From Streptomyces diastatochromogenes (lineage in GTDB: Bacteria; Actinomycetota; Actinomycetes; Streptomycetales; Streptomycetaceae): a stretch of 33,432 nt of DNA. This document shows, piece after piece, positions 1 through 7,353 of this stretch. A program made the position numbers and the translations under genes. Position 1 is the stretch's first letter. Every line of letters begins with the position of its first letter. The notes under the pieces are model-generated. The model was not told where the DNA came from. It ran no database searches and worked only from the letters and a program-made list of their open reading frames with translations. The stretch covers positions 1-33,432 of the forward strand of contig LIQL01000024.1 of assembly GCA_001418405.1 (NCBI GenBank). The letters are read 5' to 3'.

Positions 1-167
1 ACGCCGCGGACGCCGGCGTCGACGAGTTCCACCCCGTCGGGCAGGGCGTGCGCCCCGAGCGCGCGGACCGCCTCGACGCCGAAGCCGTCGTCGCCGAGGA
101 AGATGTTGCCGACGCCCGCGACGAGCGTGCGGCCGGACGGCGGGGTGGCGGGCGCGGCGCTGCTCAC
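1..167 (-). CDS. [NiFe]-hydrogenase maturation protease, N-terminal part
   Basis: Endopeptidase of the HyaD/HycI/HupD family, which removes the C-terminal tail of the hydrogenase large subunit once nickel is inserted. Only the first 55 or so residues lie in the window; the rest runs off the left edge. After a short Ala/Pro leader the protein reads VAGVGNIFLGDDGFGVEAV, matching the family N-terminal GN-x-x-x-x-DDG-x-G signature whose acidic residue binds nickel, followed by ELVDAGVRG. The GTG start at 167 overlaps the TGA of the upstream gene (GTGA), so it is probably translationally coupled and last or nearly last in the hydrogenase operon. The large subunit here still encodes a tail beyond its last metal ligand, so a dedicated protease makes sense. 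Confidence 0.88.
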   Translation of the reverse strand, partial: MSSAAPATPPSGRTLVAGVGNIFLGDDGFGVEAVRALGAHALPDGVELVDAGVRG

Positions 168-1561
168 TCGTTCTCCAGGGGCGCGAGTTCGTCGGGTTGG
201 AAGTAGAGGAACCGGCCCTGTTCGCGCCGGATGTCGGCGCCCGGGTCGCCGTCGACGGTCACCGCGAGGTGCACCCCGCCGTCCACGTCGTGCAGGACCG
301 CCTCGACCTGCGCGGCGCGGCCGTGCAGGAAGAGGTCCTGGGCGTCGGTGCGGCGGCGTCCGGGGCGCAGGACGACGCGGCTGCCGGCCCCGACCGAGCG
401 GCCGTCGAGGGTGATCCGGTCGGTGAGCGGGTCCACGTCGCGGTCGCCGCCCGGATCCCACCAGGGCGTGTCCGGGCGGGCCGGTTCCGGCGCCGGGTCG
501 GGTCCGGTGACCTCGCGCAGCGCCCGGACGGCACCGTGCAGGCGCTCCAGCACCTCGGGCGGCATGCCGTCGGCGAGGTCGATCACCTCGGCGGCCCGGG
601 GGTCGGTGCCGCGGGCCTCGCGCTTCTCCTGGTCGGTCAGGGCCGCGGTGCGCAGGGCGAGGATCTCGTCGATCTCCAGGGCGTCGTAGAGCGCCCCGGG
701 GCTCTCGGGGGCGATCGCCGGGTGGTCCTCCAGGATGATCGGGGCGGACAGCATCACCTCGGCGCTCCCGGGCGGACCGGCCAGCACCGGCCAGGTGTGT
801 TCGTTGCGGCAGTCGGCGACCGCGCCGCGGGCCCATTCGGGCGGGTCGGTCTGGGAGTGGAACCGACCGGCCGTCACGCCGAGGAAGAGGTGCGCGGCGA
901 CGAGGGAGCGGGGCAGCGCCGCGTCCCGGTCGTCCGCCGCCGGGTCCGGGACCCAGCCGCTGGTGTTGCGCACCGTCGCGGTCAGCTTCAGCACCGCGTA
1001 CGGGCCGGCGATCTCCTGCGCGGTCAGCCGCAGCACCGCGCTGATCTCCTCGCGGCGGCGCACCAGCCGGCCGACGACCCGGCCGTCCGCGTCGTGCACC
1101 GGCTCGGTGTCCTCGCCCGGGGGCCAGACCAGCGGGACGGTGACGCCGTCCCCGACGAGGTCGGCGACCGCCACGTCGAGCGGGCAGCGTTCCTCGGTGC
1201 CCTCGTCCCAGGGGACCAGCACCCGGTCGGGCAGCTCCAGTTCCGCGACGTCCTCGAACTGCCCGTCGGGGCACCGCCGTTGGACGGTGCGGCGCTGGGC
1301 GCGCAGGAACCGCAGCTCGACGGCGAGCCGGGCGCCGGCGCGGGGTTCGACGAGGCATTCGGTGCGCTGGTGGGAGGGTTCGGCCCGGTCGGCGCCCCAG
1401 CCCGGCGGCACGAGGACGCCGAACTGCCAGCGCAGCCGGTTCTTGGCGGCGGACGCCCGGTAGGGGTAGAGGACGTAGCCCTCGAAGAGCACGGCGTCCG
1501 CGACCTGCCGGGCGGCTGCGAACCGGTCCGCCGGGGTGTCCGTGGGCGCGGAGGTGGTCAC
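164..1561 (-). CDS. Uncharacterised protein of the hydrogenase operon (465 aa)
   Basis: Unrecognised family; no function assigned. The start is the GTG at 1561, which overlaps the preceding TGA (GTGA); in-frame sequence further upstream is only a shadow of the neighbouring gene. The protein is soluble, without signal peptide or membrane segments. It has an N-terminal part with LFEGYVLYPYRASAAKNRLR, a middle part rich in beta-type sequence (residues about 120-230), a charged helical stretch around ALTDQEKREARG, a Pro-rich linker with TPWWDPGG, and a small C-terminal beta domain (ITLDGRSVGAGSRVVLRPG, later VEAVLHDVDGGVHLAVTVDG). It sits between the DUF6084 gene and the maturation protease, overlapping both by 4 bases. 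The coupling implies that it is needed with the hydrogenase, as a maturation, assembly or electron-transfer partner; this is inference from position only. Confidence 0.85.
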   Translation of the reverse strand: MTTSAPTDTPADRFAAARQVADAVLFEGYVLYPYRASAAKNRLRWQFGVLVPPGWGADRAEPSHQRTECLVEPRAGARLAVELRFLRAQRRTVQRRCPDGQFEDVAELELPDRVLVPWDEGTEERCPLDVAVADLVGDGVTVPLVWPPGEDTEPVHDADGRVVGRLVRRREEISAVLRLTAQEIAGPYAVLKLTATVRNTSGWVPDPAADDRDAALPRSLVAAHLFLGVTAGRFHSQTDPPEWARGAVADCRNEHTWPVLAGPPGSAEVMLSAPIILEDHPAIAPESPGALYDALEIDEILALRTAALTDQEKREARGTDPRAAEVIDLADGMPPEVLERLHGAVRALREVTGPDPAPEPARPDTPWWDPGGDRDVDPLTDRITLDGRSVGAGSRVVLRPGRRRTDAQDLFLHGRAAQVEAVLHDVDGGVHLAVTVDGDPGADIRREQGRFLYFQPDELAPLENE

Positions 1562-2253
1562 GGTGCGGTCCTTTCGGTGGCGGGGCGGACGACGGCGCTG
1601 GGGAAGCCCCGGGATCCCGGCCCGCTGCCCTCCGCGGCGGCCAGCAGCGCCGCGACGGTGGCCTCCCAGGACGGCAGGGCGTGCCGGGACCGGAACGCCA
1701 ACAGCGCGTCCAGGCTCTCCCGCGGCAGCCGCAGCCAGCCGCAGCCGGGGAAGTGGGTGTCGGTCATCTCCCGCCACACGGCGGTCGGCAGCCGGCACTC
1801 GGCTTCCTTGTGCCAGGGCACCGGGGAGACCTGGAAGCCACCCGGGCCGGAGAAGACGGTGCCGGAGAAGAGCAGCAGCAGCGGTACCTCGCCGTCGCGC
1901 AGGGCGTGCACGTAGCGGCCGGCGGCGACCTCCAGGTCGTAGCTGCACGGGACCGGCAGGTCCACCTCGGTCTCGCCGGTGAAGCCGGGAACCACCTGGG
2001 AGACCTGGGCGAACTGGAGGGGCTTGAGGGTGTTGCTCCACCGGGACCGGGCGCCGAAGAGGTCGGCTAGCGCGGCGGTCTCCTCGTCGTCGTAGTCGCG
2101 GCGGGCCGGTTCGATGCGCAACTGGCAGCGCAGTGCCAGGGCGTGCACCCGCGCCCCGTCGGCGGCGGTGATCCGCAGCCGGAAGAGGAGCGTCGGGGCG
2201 GCGGCGTAGCGGTCGGCGCGGACGCCGGTGCAGTCGAAGGACAGCTCGGTCAC
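1558..2253 (-). CDS. DUF6084 family protein, hydrogenase-associated
   Basis: 231-aa protein that I recognise as DUF6084-like, a family found beside actinobacterial group 1h hydrogenases; its biochemical role is unknown. It begins VTELSFDCTGVRADRYAAAP and continues as a compact, mostly beta domain (FRLRITAADG, LRCQLRIEPARRDYDDEET), then LFGARSRWSNTLKPLQFAQV, a Cys at VPCSYDLEVAAG and a C-terminal CGWLRLPRESLDALLAF segment. There is no signal peptide or membrane segment. Start and stop codons both lie in GTGA overlaps with the flanking genes, giving tight stoichiometric coupling to the operon. The GTG at 2253 was chosen because it overlaps the upstream stop and because homology-like sequence begins exactly there. 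The family call is from memory of sequence pattern and gene neighbourhood. Confidence 0.82.
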   Translation of the reverse strand: MTELSFDCTGVRADRYAAAPTLLFRLRITAADGARVHALALRCQLRIEPARRDYDDEETAALADLFGARSRWSNTLKPLQFAQVSQVVPGFTGETEVDLPVPCSYDLEVAAGRYVHALRDGEVPLLLLFSGTVFSGPGGFQVSPVPWHKEAECRLPTAVWREMTDTHFPGCGWLRLPRESLDALLAFRSRHALPSWEATVAALLAAAEGSGPGSRGFPSAVVRPATERTAP

Positions 2254-2897
2254 GGCCGCCGGGCCTCCTCGCGCGGTTCGCGGGCCCGGTGGGTGATGTC
2301 GGCGAAGAAGTCCGCCAGGGCGGCGCGGGCCTCGGCGCCGCCGTCGAAGCCGCGCCACAGCAGCCGCAGCCGGCCGGTGAGTTCGTAGGCGAGGTCGACC
2401 GGGATCAGGTGGCAGTCGGTGCGGTCGTCGTCGCGGTGCAGCAGCAGGGCCTCGACGTCGGGTGCGAGCAGGTCGGCGAGGCGGGTGGCGTCGCGGACGG
2501 CCTGCCAGGCGGTCGGGTCGAGTTCGCTCTCGGTGGCGCCGGCCGGGCTGGGGTAGAGCGCCACCACCCGGCCCAGGGCGGTGTTGTCCAGCAGGAAGGC
2601 GACGCCGACGGGGATCCGCAGCCGGTCCCAGACGGCTTCGTCGAGGCGGTGCGCGGGGTCGGACAGGAAGCGGTCCGGCACGGTTCGGAACTGCCCGCCG
2701 CCGGCCCCGGGCCGCTCGAAGAGCAGCGCGCAGTGCGGGCAGGCGCAGGCCAGTCCGCGGTTGCGGGTGTCGACGAGGTGGCGGTGCCGGCCGCCGAGTT
2801 CGGTGCCGCACAATTCGCAGCGTTCGGGCAGCGGGGGCGCGGGGGCCCGGAAGCGCCGCAGGCCCCGGTGGGCGGCGGCGGTCCGCGGGGCGCTCAC
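2250..2897 (-). CDS. DUF5947 family protein with two Cys clusters, hydrogenase-associated
   Basis: 215-aa protein. Near the N-terminus are CELC (Cys27, Cys30) and CACPHC (Cys51, Cys53, Cys56), spaced like a zinc ribbon or rubredoxin-type metal site. The rest (from about residue 60: ALLFERPGAGGGQFRTVPDR, then RIPVGVAFLLDNTALGRVVA and PVDLAYELTGRLRLLWRGFD) is a soluble alpha/beta domain. I recognise the pattern as DUF5947, a family found in group 1h hydrogenase operons; its function is not established. A rubredoxin-like site could carry electrons or help cofactor assembly; that is inference. The GTG start at 2897 overlaps the stop of the NifU-like gene and the stop overlaps the DUF6084 start. 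Confidence 0.84.
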   Translation of the reverse strand: MSAPRTAAAHRGLRRFRAPAPPLPERCELCGTELGGRHRHLVDTRNRGLACACPHCALLFERPGAGGGQFRTVPDRFLSDPAHRLDEAVWDRLRIPVGVAFLLDNTALGRVVALYPSPAGATESELDPTAWQAVRDATRLADLLAPDVEALLLHRDDDRTDCHLIPVDLAYELTGRLRLLWRGFDGGAEARAALADFFADITHRAREPREEARRP

Positions 2898-3442
2898 GTC
2901 GCCGGGGCGGCGGTCGGCGGACGGCGGGAGATCTGGAGCAGGGGCGGCTCCGGCGCGGCGGCCCGGGTCTCCCACCCGACCGAGGTCACCTCCGGCACGA
3001 AGCACGACAGCGCGCCCTCGACCGCGGACCGGTCGGCCCCGCCGCCGCACCCGCAGCCGCCGGAGGCGCTCTCCACCAACCGCAGCGCCCCGGTCTCCGG
3101 GACGAACTCCTCGACGGTGACCGCGTCCTGGCTCCGGGCGCTGGACAGCGCCCGGTCGATCCGGGTGGCGGCGTCCTCGGGGTGCAGGTCGTGCAGCACC
3201 AACAGGCTGCTGACGAGGGCGTCGCCCAACAGCGCGGCCCGCGGGCCGGCGTCACCGGTGCGCCGCTCGACCAGCTGCATGACGCGGGTCAGCCCCGCGC
3301 CGTAGAAGTCCATCAGGACCCGGACGAGTTCCTCGGCGGTCTGCACCGTCGCGGCGTCGCCCTGCCCGGCGAGCCGGTCCAGCAGTTCCTCGACCCGACG
3401 GCCGGTCAGTTCGGCGTCCGGGGCGGCGACGGGCGCGGTCAT
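2894..3442 (-). CDS. NifU-like C-terminal domain protein of the hydrogenase operon
   Basis: 182-aa protein. The N-terminal two thirds is helical (ELTGRRVEELLDRL; TAEELVRVLMDFYGAGL; a long helix ending LLVLHDLHPED). The C-terminal third resembles the NifU scaffold domain: a beta segment (TGALRLVESASGG), a glycine/cysteine turn GGCGCGGGADRS, a helix AVEGALSCF and VPEVTSV. The usual domain has a Cys-x-x-Cys cluster-binding pair; here it is C-G-C (Cys130, Cys132) with another Cys at 147, so cluster binding may be altered or shared between subunits. It probably delivers or holds an Fe-S cluster for HhySL. The ATG at 3442 overlaps the hhyL stop (ATGA). Confidence 0.85.
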   Translation of the reverse strand: MTAPVAAPDAELTGRRVEELLDRLAGQGDAATVQTAEELVRVLMDFYGAGLTRVMQLVERRTGDAGPRAALLGDALVSSLLVLHDLHPEDAATRIDRALSSARSQDAVTVEEFVPETGALRLVESASGGCGCGGGADRSAVEGALSCFVPEVTSVGWETRAAAPEPPLLQISRRPPTAAPAT

Positions 3443-5220
3443 CCGGCCAGCCCGCTCAGCCCGGTGGGAACGTGCATGGTCTCGACGGTCCGGCCGCCGA
3501 CGTACATGTGCACGCCGCAGGGCAGGCACGGGTCGAAGCTGCGCACCGCCCGCATGATGTCGATGCCCTTGAAGTTCTCCGGGGAGTTCTCCTCGAAGAT
3601 CGGGGTGTTCTGGACGGCGTCCTCGTAGGGGCCAGGGGTGCCGTAGGAGTCGCGGGTGCTGGCGTTCCACGGCGTCGGCGGGTACGGGTGGTAGTTGGCG
3701 ATCTTCCCGTCGCGGATCACCATGTGGTGCGACAGGACGCCGCGCACCGCCTCGGTGAAGCCGCACCCGATGGACTCGTCGGGCACCTCGAACTTCTCCC
3801 ACGTCTGGGTGCGCCCGGCGCGCACCTCCTCCAGCCCCTGCTCGGCGAAGTGCAGCGCCATGGCCGCCGCGTACGCCTGGAAGTAGGTGCGGGCCCGGTT
3901 GCGCTCCAGCGCGTTGCTCCACTTCGGGATCTTCCATTCGAAGCGGGTCTCGGGCCGGGTCATGCTGCGCGGCAGGTCGATGACGACGCTGTTGCCGGTG
4001 GCCTTGACGTACGGGGTGTCGACGAGCCCGGAGAGCGCGGTGGACCACAGGCGGGCGATCGGGCCGCCGCCGGTGTCCAGCGCCAGGTGCTCCTTGCCGT
4101 CGAACCAGCGCGGCGACATCACCCAGCTGTACTTGTCGTTGAAGTCCCGCTTCTGCGGGGCGGGGATGGTGTGCTGGTTCCAGGGGTGGCGCGGGTCGAC
4201 GGGGTTGCCGAGCGGGTCGTGGGTGACGAACTGCTCCTGACCCTCCCAGTCCTGGTAGTAGGAGCTGCCGAGCAGGATGCGGATGCCGAGGTTGATCTCG
4301 GTGAGGTCGTTGGTGACGAGCTTCCCGTCCACGATGATGCCCGGGGTGACGAACATCCGCCGGCCCCAGTCCGTCATGTTGCGGTAGGTGAAGTCGCAGT
4401 GCTCGGGGTCGTTGAGCGCACCCCAACAGCCGAGCAGCACCCGCCGTCGGCCGACCTCCTCGTAGCCGGGCAACGCCTCGTAGAAGAAGTCGAAGAGGTC
4501 GTCGTGGAGCGGCACCACGCGCTTCATGAACTCGACGTAGCGCATCAGCCGGCTGAGGTAGTCGGTGAAGAGCTGGACGCTGGCCACCGTGCCCACGCCG
4601 CCCGGGTAGAGCGTGGAGGGGTGCACGTGGCGCCCCTCCATCAGGCAGAACATCTCCCGGGTGTAGCGGCTGACCTGGAGCGCCTCGCGGTAGAACTCGC
4701 CCTCGATGGGGTTGAGGGAGGTCATGATGTCGGCGATGGTGCGGTAGCCGTGCTCGCCGGCGTGCGGGGCCTCGGTACGCTGGGCCAGCTCCCAGACGCC
4801 CGGATTGGTCTCCCGCACCATCTTCTCGCAGTAGTCGACCCCGACCAGGTTCTCCTGGAAGATGTTGTGGTCGAACATGTACTCCGCGGACTCGCCGAGG
4901 TTGATGATCCACTCGCCGAGGTGCGGGGGCTTGACGCCGTAAGCCATGTTCTGCGCGTAGACGGAACAGGTCGCGTGGTTGTCGCCGCAGATCCCGCAGA
5001 TCCGGCTGGTGATGAAGTGCGCGTCGCGCGGGTCCTTGCCGCGCATGAAGACGCTGTAGCCGCGGAAGACCGACGAGGTGCTGTAGCACTCGGCGACGCG
5101 CTTCTGCTTGAAGTCGATTTTGGTGTGGATGCCCAGGCTGCCCACGATCCGGGTGATCGGGTCCCAGGACATCTCCGTCAGACCGCTGCCGTCACCGGCC
5201 GTCTTGGTCTTCGGTGCCAT
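3439..5220 (-). CDS. hhyL: [NiFe]-hydrogenase large subunit, group 1h (high-affinity)
   Basis: 593-aa catalytic subunit that oxidises H2 at a Ni-Fe(CN)2CO centre. The N-terminal metal ligands are in RICGICGDNHATC (Cys75, Cys78) and the C-terminal ligands in DPCLPCGVHMY (Cys565, Cys568). His571 closes the site, and the 22 residues after it are the tail expected to be removed by the maturation protease. Length and motifs fit the group 1h/'type 5' enzymes that scavenge atmospheric H2 in Streptomyces, Mycobacterium and Rhodococcus. It lies 66 bases downstream of hhyS and its stop overlaps the NifU-like start. The ATG at 5220 has only a weak purine run (AAGAAGG) well upstream, so translation may depend on hhyS. 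It should act in the cytoplasm or at the inner membrane face, since HhyS has no Tat signal. Confidence 0.97.
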   Translation of the reverse strand: MAPKTKTAGDGSGLTEMSWDPITRIVGSLGIHTKIDFKQKRVAECYSTSSVFRGYSVFMRGKDPRDAHFITSRICGICGDNHATCSVYAQNMAYGVKPPHLGEWIINLGESAEYMFDHNIFQENLVGVDYCEKMVRETNPGVWELAQRTEAPHAGEHGYRTIADIMTSLNPIEGEFYREALQVSRYTREMFCLMEGRHVHPSTLYPGGVGTVASVQLFTDYLSRLMRYVEFMKRVVPLHDDLFDFFYEALPGYEEVGRRRVLLGCWGALNDPEHCDFTYRNMTDWGRRMFVTPGIIVDGKLVTNDLTEINLGIRILLGSSYYQDWEGQEQFVTHDPLGNPVDPRHPWNQHTIPAPQKRDFNDKYSWVMSPRWFDGKEHLALDTGGGPIARLWSTALSGLVDTPYVKATGNSVVIDLPRSMTRPETRFEWKIPKWSNALERNRARTYFQAYAAAMALHFAEQGLEEVRAGRTQTWEKFEVPDESIGCGFTEAVRGVLSHHMVIRDGKIANYHPYPPTPWNASTRDSYGTPGPYEDAVQNTPIFEENSPENFKGIDIMRAVRSFDPCLPCGVHMYVGGRTVETMHVPTGLSGLAG

Positions 5221-5286
5221 TTCTGTGCCATGCCCTTCTTCGCGTGCCGGGGTGGGGATCTGACGGAGCGTCGGGTAGGGGTGGGG

Positions 5287-6366
5287 TCACCAGGGCCGGC
5301 GGTAGCCGGTGGTCAGCTGCTCGCCGCGGTGCCGCCACTTGGGTTCGTGGTCCACGGTCCGGGCGGTGATGCCGCGCAGTCGGCGGACGACGTTGCCGTA
5401 GGCGGAACTGGCGGTGCTGGAGAGCTTGGCGCCGGGCGGCTCGTCCATGAACGGCATGAACTTGTCGGGGAAGCCGGGCATGGTGCAGGCGATGCAGACC
5501 CCGCCGACGTTGGGGCAGCCGCCGATGCCGTCCATCCAGCCCCGCTTGGGCACATTGCATTTGACCACGGGACCCCAGCAACCGATCTTCACCAGACACT
5601 TGGGCGAGTCGTAGGTCGTGGCGAACTGGCCCTGTTCGTAGTACCCGGCCCGGTCGCAGCCCTCGTGGACGGTCTCGCCGAAGAGCCAGGTGGGTCGCAG
5701 CTGGTCGTCCAGCGGGATCATCGGGGCCGCGCCGGCCGCCTGGTAGAGCAGGTAGACCAGGGTCTCGGAGAAGTTGTCCGGCTTGATCGGACAGCCCGGC
5801 ACGCACACGATCGGGATGCCGGCCTTGGACTTCCAGTCCCAGCCCAGGTAGTCGGGCACGCCCATGGCGCCGGTCGGGTTGCCGGCCATGGCGTGGATGC
5901 CGCCGTAGGTGGCGCAGGTGCCGATGGCGACGACGGCGAGCGCCTTGGGGGCCAGTCGGTCGATCCACTCACTGGTGGTGATCGGCTGCCCGGTCTCCGG
6001 GTTGTCGCCGAAGCCGCACCAGTAACCCTCCGGCTTGATGGCTTCGTTGGGGATGGACCCCTCGACGACCAGCACGAACGGGTCGATCTCACCCCGCTCG
6101 CCCTTGAAGAACCACTCGATGAAGGTGTCCGCGCCCTGGGTGGGCCCGCACTCGAAGTCGATCAGTGGCCAGTGCACCTGGATCTTCGGCAGACCCGGCA
6201 GCACGCTCAGGGCGATCTCTTCGATGCTCGGTTGGGTCGCGGCGGTCAGCGCGACCGAGTCACCGTCGCAGCTCAGACCGGCGTTGATCCAGAGGATGTG
6301 GATCGGGGACTCTTCCTCGTCCTTCCGGGCGGACGGGGCGGTCGCGGTGGCAGGTGCGGCATCCAT
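5287..6366 (-). CDS. hhyS: [NiFe]-hydrogenase small subunit, group 1h
   Basis: 359-aa electron-transfer subunit that carries the Fe-S relay from the Ni-Fe site. The proximal-cluster motif is LSCDGDSVAL: Cys33 is followed by Asp36 where most [NiFe]-hydrogenases have Cys. An Asp ligand at this place is known for the O2-tolerant actinobacterial-type (group 1h) enzyme of Ralstonia. Other cluster ligands are in GTCATYGG, VPGCPI, HEGCDRAGYYE, KIGCWGPVVKCNVPKRGW and CPNVGGVCIACTMPGFPDKF. No twin-arginine signal is present; the acidic N-terminus (ARKDEEESPIHILWINAG) is consistent with a cytosolic enzyme. The ATG at 6366 was chosen for the GGAGG nine bases upstream. It is the first gene of the operon. 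Confidence 0.96.
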   Translation of the reverse strand: MDAAPATATAPSARKDEEESPIHILWINAGLSCDGDSVALTAATQPSIEEIALSVLPGLPKIQVHWPLIDFECGPTQGADTFIEWFFKGERGEIDPFVLVVEGSIPNEAIKPEGYWCGFGDNPETGQPITTSEWIDRLAPKALAVVAIGTCATYGGIHAMAGNPTGAMGVPDYLGWDWKSKAGIPIVCVPGCPIKPDNFSETLVYLLYQAAGAAPMIPLDDQLRPTWLFGETVHEGCDRAGYYEQGQFATTYDSPKCLVKIGCWGPVVKCNVPKRGWMDGIGGCPNVGGVCIACTMPGFPDKFMPFMDEPPGAKLSSTASSAYGNVVRRLRGITARTVDHEPKWRHRGEQLTTGYRRPW

Positions 6367-6375
6367 GGCGATGTG

Positions 6376-6460
6376 CCTCCTCGGGGAGGTGGGCAGCGGA
6401 AGCGCTCGGCACGGCTTCCGTTCACCTTGGTAACACCGCCGGGGGGACGAGGAGAGCCGA
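6376..6460 (-). promoter_or_regulatory. Promoter/leader region of the hydrogenase operon
   Basis: This is the only space between the upstream terminator and the hhyS start, so the operon promoter must be here unless it is far upstream. It holds a 7-bp inverted repeat, cggaagc at 6397-6403 with gcttccg at 6414-6420, and nearer the gene a cctcc-tcgg-ggagg hairpin (6376-6389) in which the hhyS ribosome binding site GGAGG would be paired. No clear -35/-10 pair was found. The upper repeat could bind a regulator and the lower one could limit translation; both are inference. Confidence 0.45.
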
Positions 6461-6503
6461 CGAGGGCCGTTCCAGTGACGCACCAGCACCGGAACGGCCC
6501 TCG
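6461..6503 (-). terminator. Terminator hairpin after the DUF4232 gene
   Basis: Perfect 13-bp arms, cgagggccgttcc (6461-6473) and ggaacggccctcg (6491-6503), with a 17-base loop. It starts 20 bases beyond the stop of the DUF4232 gene and separates it from the hydrogenase operon. There is no T-run, as is common in this group. Confidence 0.75.
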
Positions 6504-6523
6504 GGCCCGGGAAGGGACTGCCG

Positions 6524-7222
6524 TCAGGACGGCACTCCCGCCTCCACCGTGGTGACGGTGAAGGTGCCGCCGCACACCCGCAGCCCGCTGCTGCCGGTGG
6601 TCATGGACTCCTTGGAGCCGGGCGGGTAGACGAACACGATCTGCGAGTTCTTCCAGCACGGGATGTCCGAGACGCCCTCGTTGACCGTGTGCAGCACCGC
6701 GTGCGCGCTCTGTCCGGGCTGCAGCCGCACGCTGCCGCCGGCGCCGCCCTCGCGGGAGGCGGGCGTGCCGACCGACGAGCCGTCGCGCTGGATCAGCGAG
6801 ACGCCCGGGAAGCCGCGCAGCGAGCACGCCTTCTTGCCCTTGTTGGTGAAGACCAGCGGCACCCGGATGTTGCCCGCGCCGATGTCGGTGCGGCCCATGT
6901 GCAGCGACATGTTCGCGGCGGTGCAGCGGTCCGGGTCGGTCATGCCCGAGGGGTTGGCCTTGCTCGCGTTGGGGACCCCGGGGGAGCCGGCGGAGGGCTT
7001 GGCCACGCCGGAGGGCCGGGCGCCGTTGCCGGCGGACTGCGCGCTGCCACCGGCCGACGGCGCACCGTTCGCGCTAGAGGTGGCGGGCGCCGCGGCCGAG
7101 GAGGACTTCGACGCGCCGTCCGTGCCGTTCTGGCAGGCGGAGAGCGTCAGCGCGGTGACGGCGATCAGCGATCCGGCGGCGACACGGCGGCCGCGGCCGA
7201 GGGTCTTGAAGGTGAGCGACAT
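6524..7222 (-). CDS. DUF4232 lipoprotein
   Basis: 232-aa exported lipoprotein. A basic N-terminus (KTLGRGRR) precedes a hydrophobic core and the lipobox LTLSAC, with lipidation expected at Cys30. Then comes a roughly 60-residue Ser/Ala/Gly/Pro linker that spans the cell wall, and a DUF4232 domain (DPDRCTAANMSLHMGRTD; RVPLVFTNKGKKACSLRGFPGVSL; QPGQSAHAVLHTVNEG; CWKNSQIVFVYPPGSKESM; LRVCGGTFTVTTVE) with four cysteines probably paired as disulfides. DUF4232 proteins are frequent Streptomyces surface lipoproteins of unknown function. The ATG at 7222 has AGGGGG six bases upstream. It is transcribed alone: terminator downstream, long non-coding stretch upstream. Confidence 0.93.
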   Translation of the reverse strand: MSLTFKTLGRGRRVAAGSLIAVTALTLSACQNGTDGASKSSSAAAPATSSANGAPSAGGSAQSAGNGARPSGVAKPSAGSPGVPNASKANPSGMTDPDRCTAANMSLHMGRTDIGAGNIRVPLVFTNKGKKACSLRGFPGVSLIQRDGSSVGTPASREGGAGGSVRLQPGQSAHAVLHTVNEGVSDIPCWKNSQIVFVYPPGSKESMTTGSSGLRVCGGTFTVTTVEAGVPS

Positions 7223-7319
7223 GAGTCCCCCTCGTCTGGGGTTGGTGGGTACCCTCGTATCAGTGGGTGCGTACGGTCCGTCCGTTGCTCTTCCAGCGTG
7301 CTCCCGGGCACTGCTGGTC

Positions 7320-7348
7320 CGCTAACGAGGCACTAACACCCCGCTAAC
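7320..7348 (-). promoter_or_regulatory. Three direct heptamer repeats, 11-bp period
   Basis: On the minus strand GTTAGCG, GTTAGTG and GTTAGCG lie 4 bases apart (plus-strand cgctaac at 7320-7326, cactaac at 7331-7337, cgctaac at 7342-7348). Heptamers repeated every 11 bp are the known site form for SARP activators and are similar to the 11-bp units bound by PhoP-type response regulators. The array lies about 100 bases upstream of the DUF4232 start. The arrangement is seen directly; the protein that binds it is not known. Confidence 0.4.
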
Positions 7349-7353
7349 GAGGC

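Noticed and set aside
164..2041. Longer versions of the operon proteins starting inside the upstream genes
   Set aside because: The extra N-terminal sequence is a frame-shifted reading of the neighbour; the GTGA-overlapping starts fit family-like beginnings.
3472..6555. Continuous 1027-codon plus-strand frame opposite the hydrogenase genes
   Set aside because: Antisense shadow of hhyS and hhyL in high-GC DNA; composition is Val/Asp/Arg/Gly-rich with no motifs, while the minus strand holds clear family genes.
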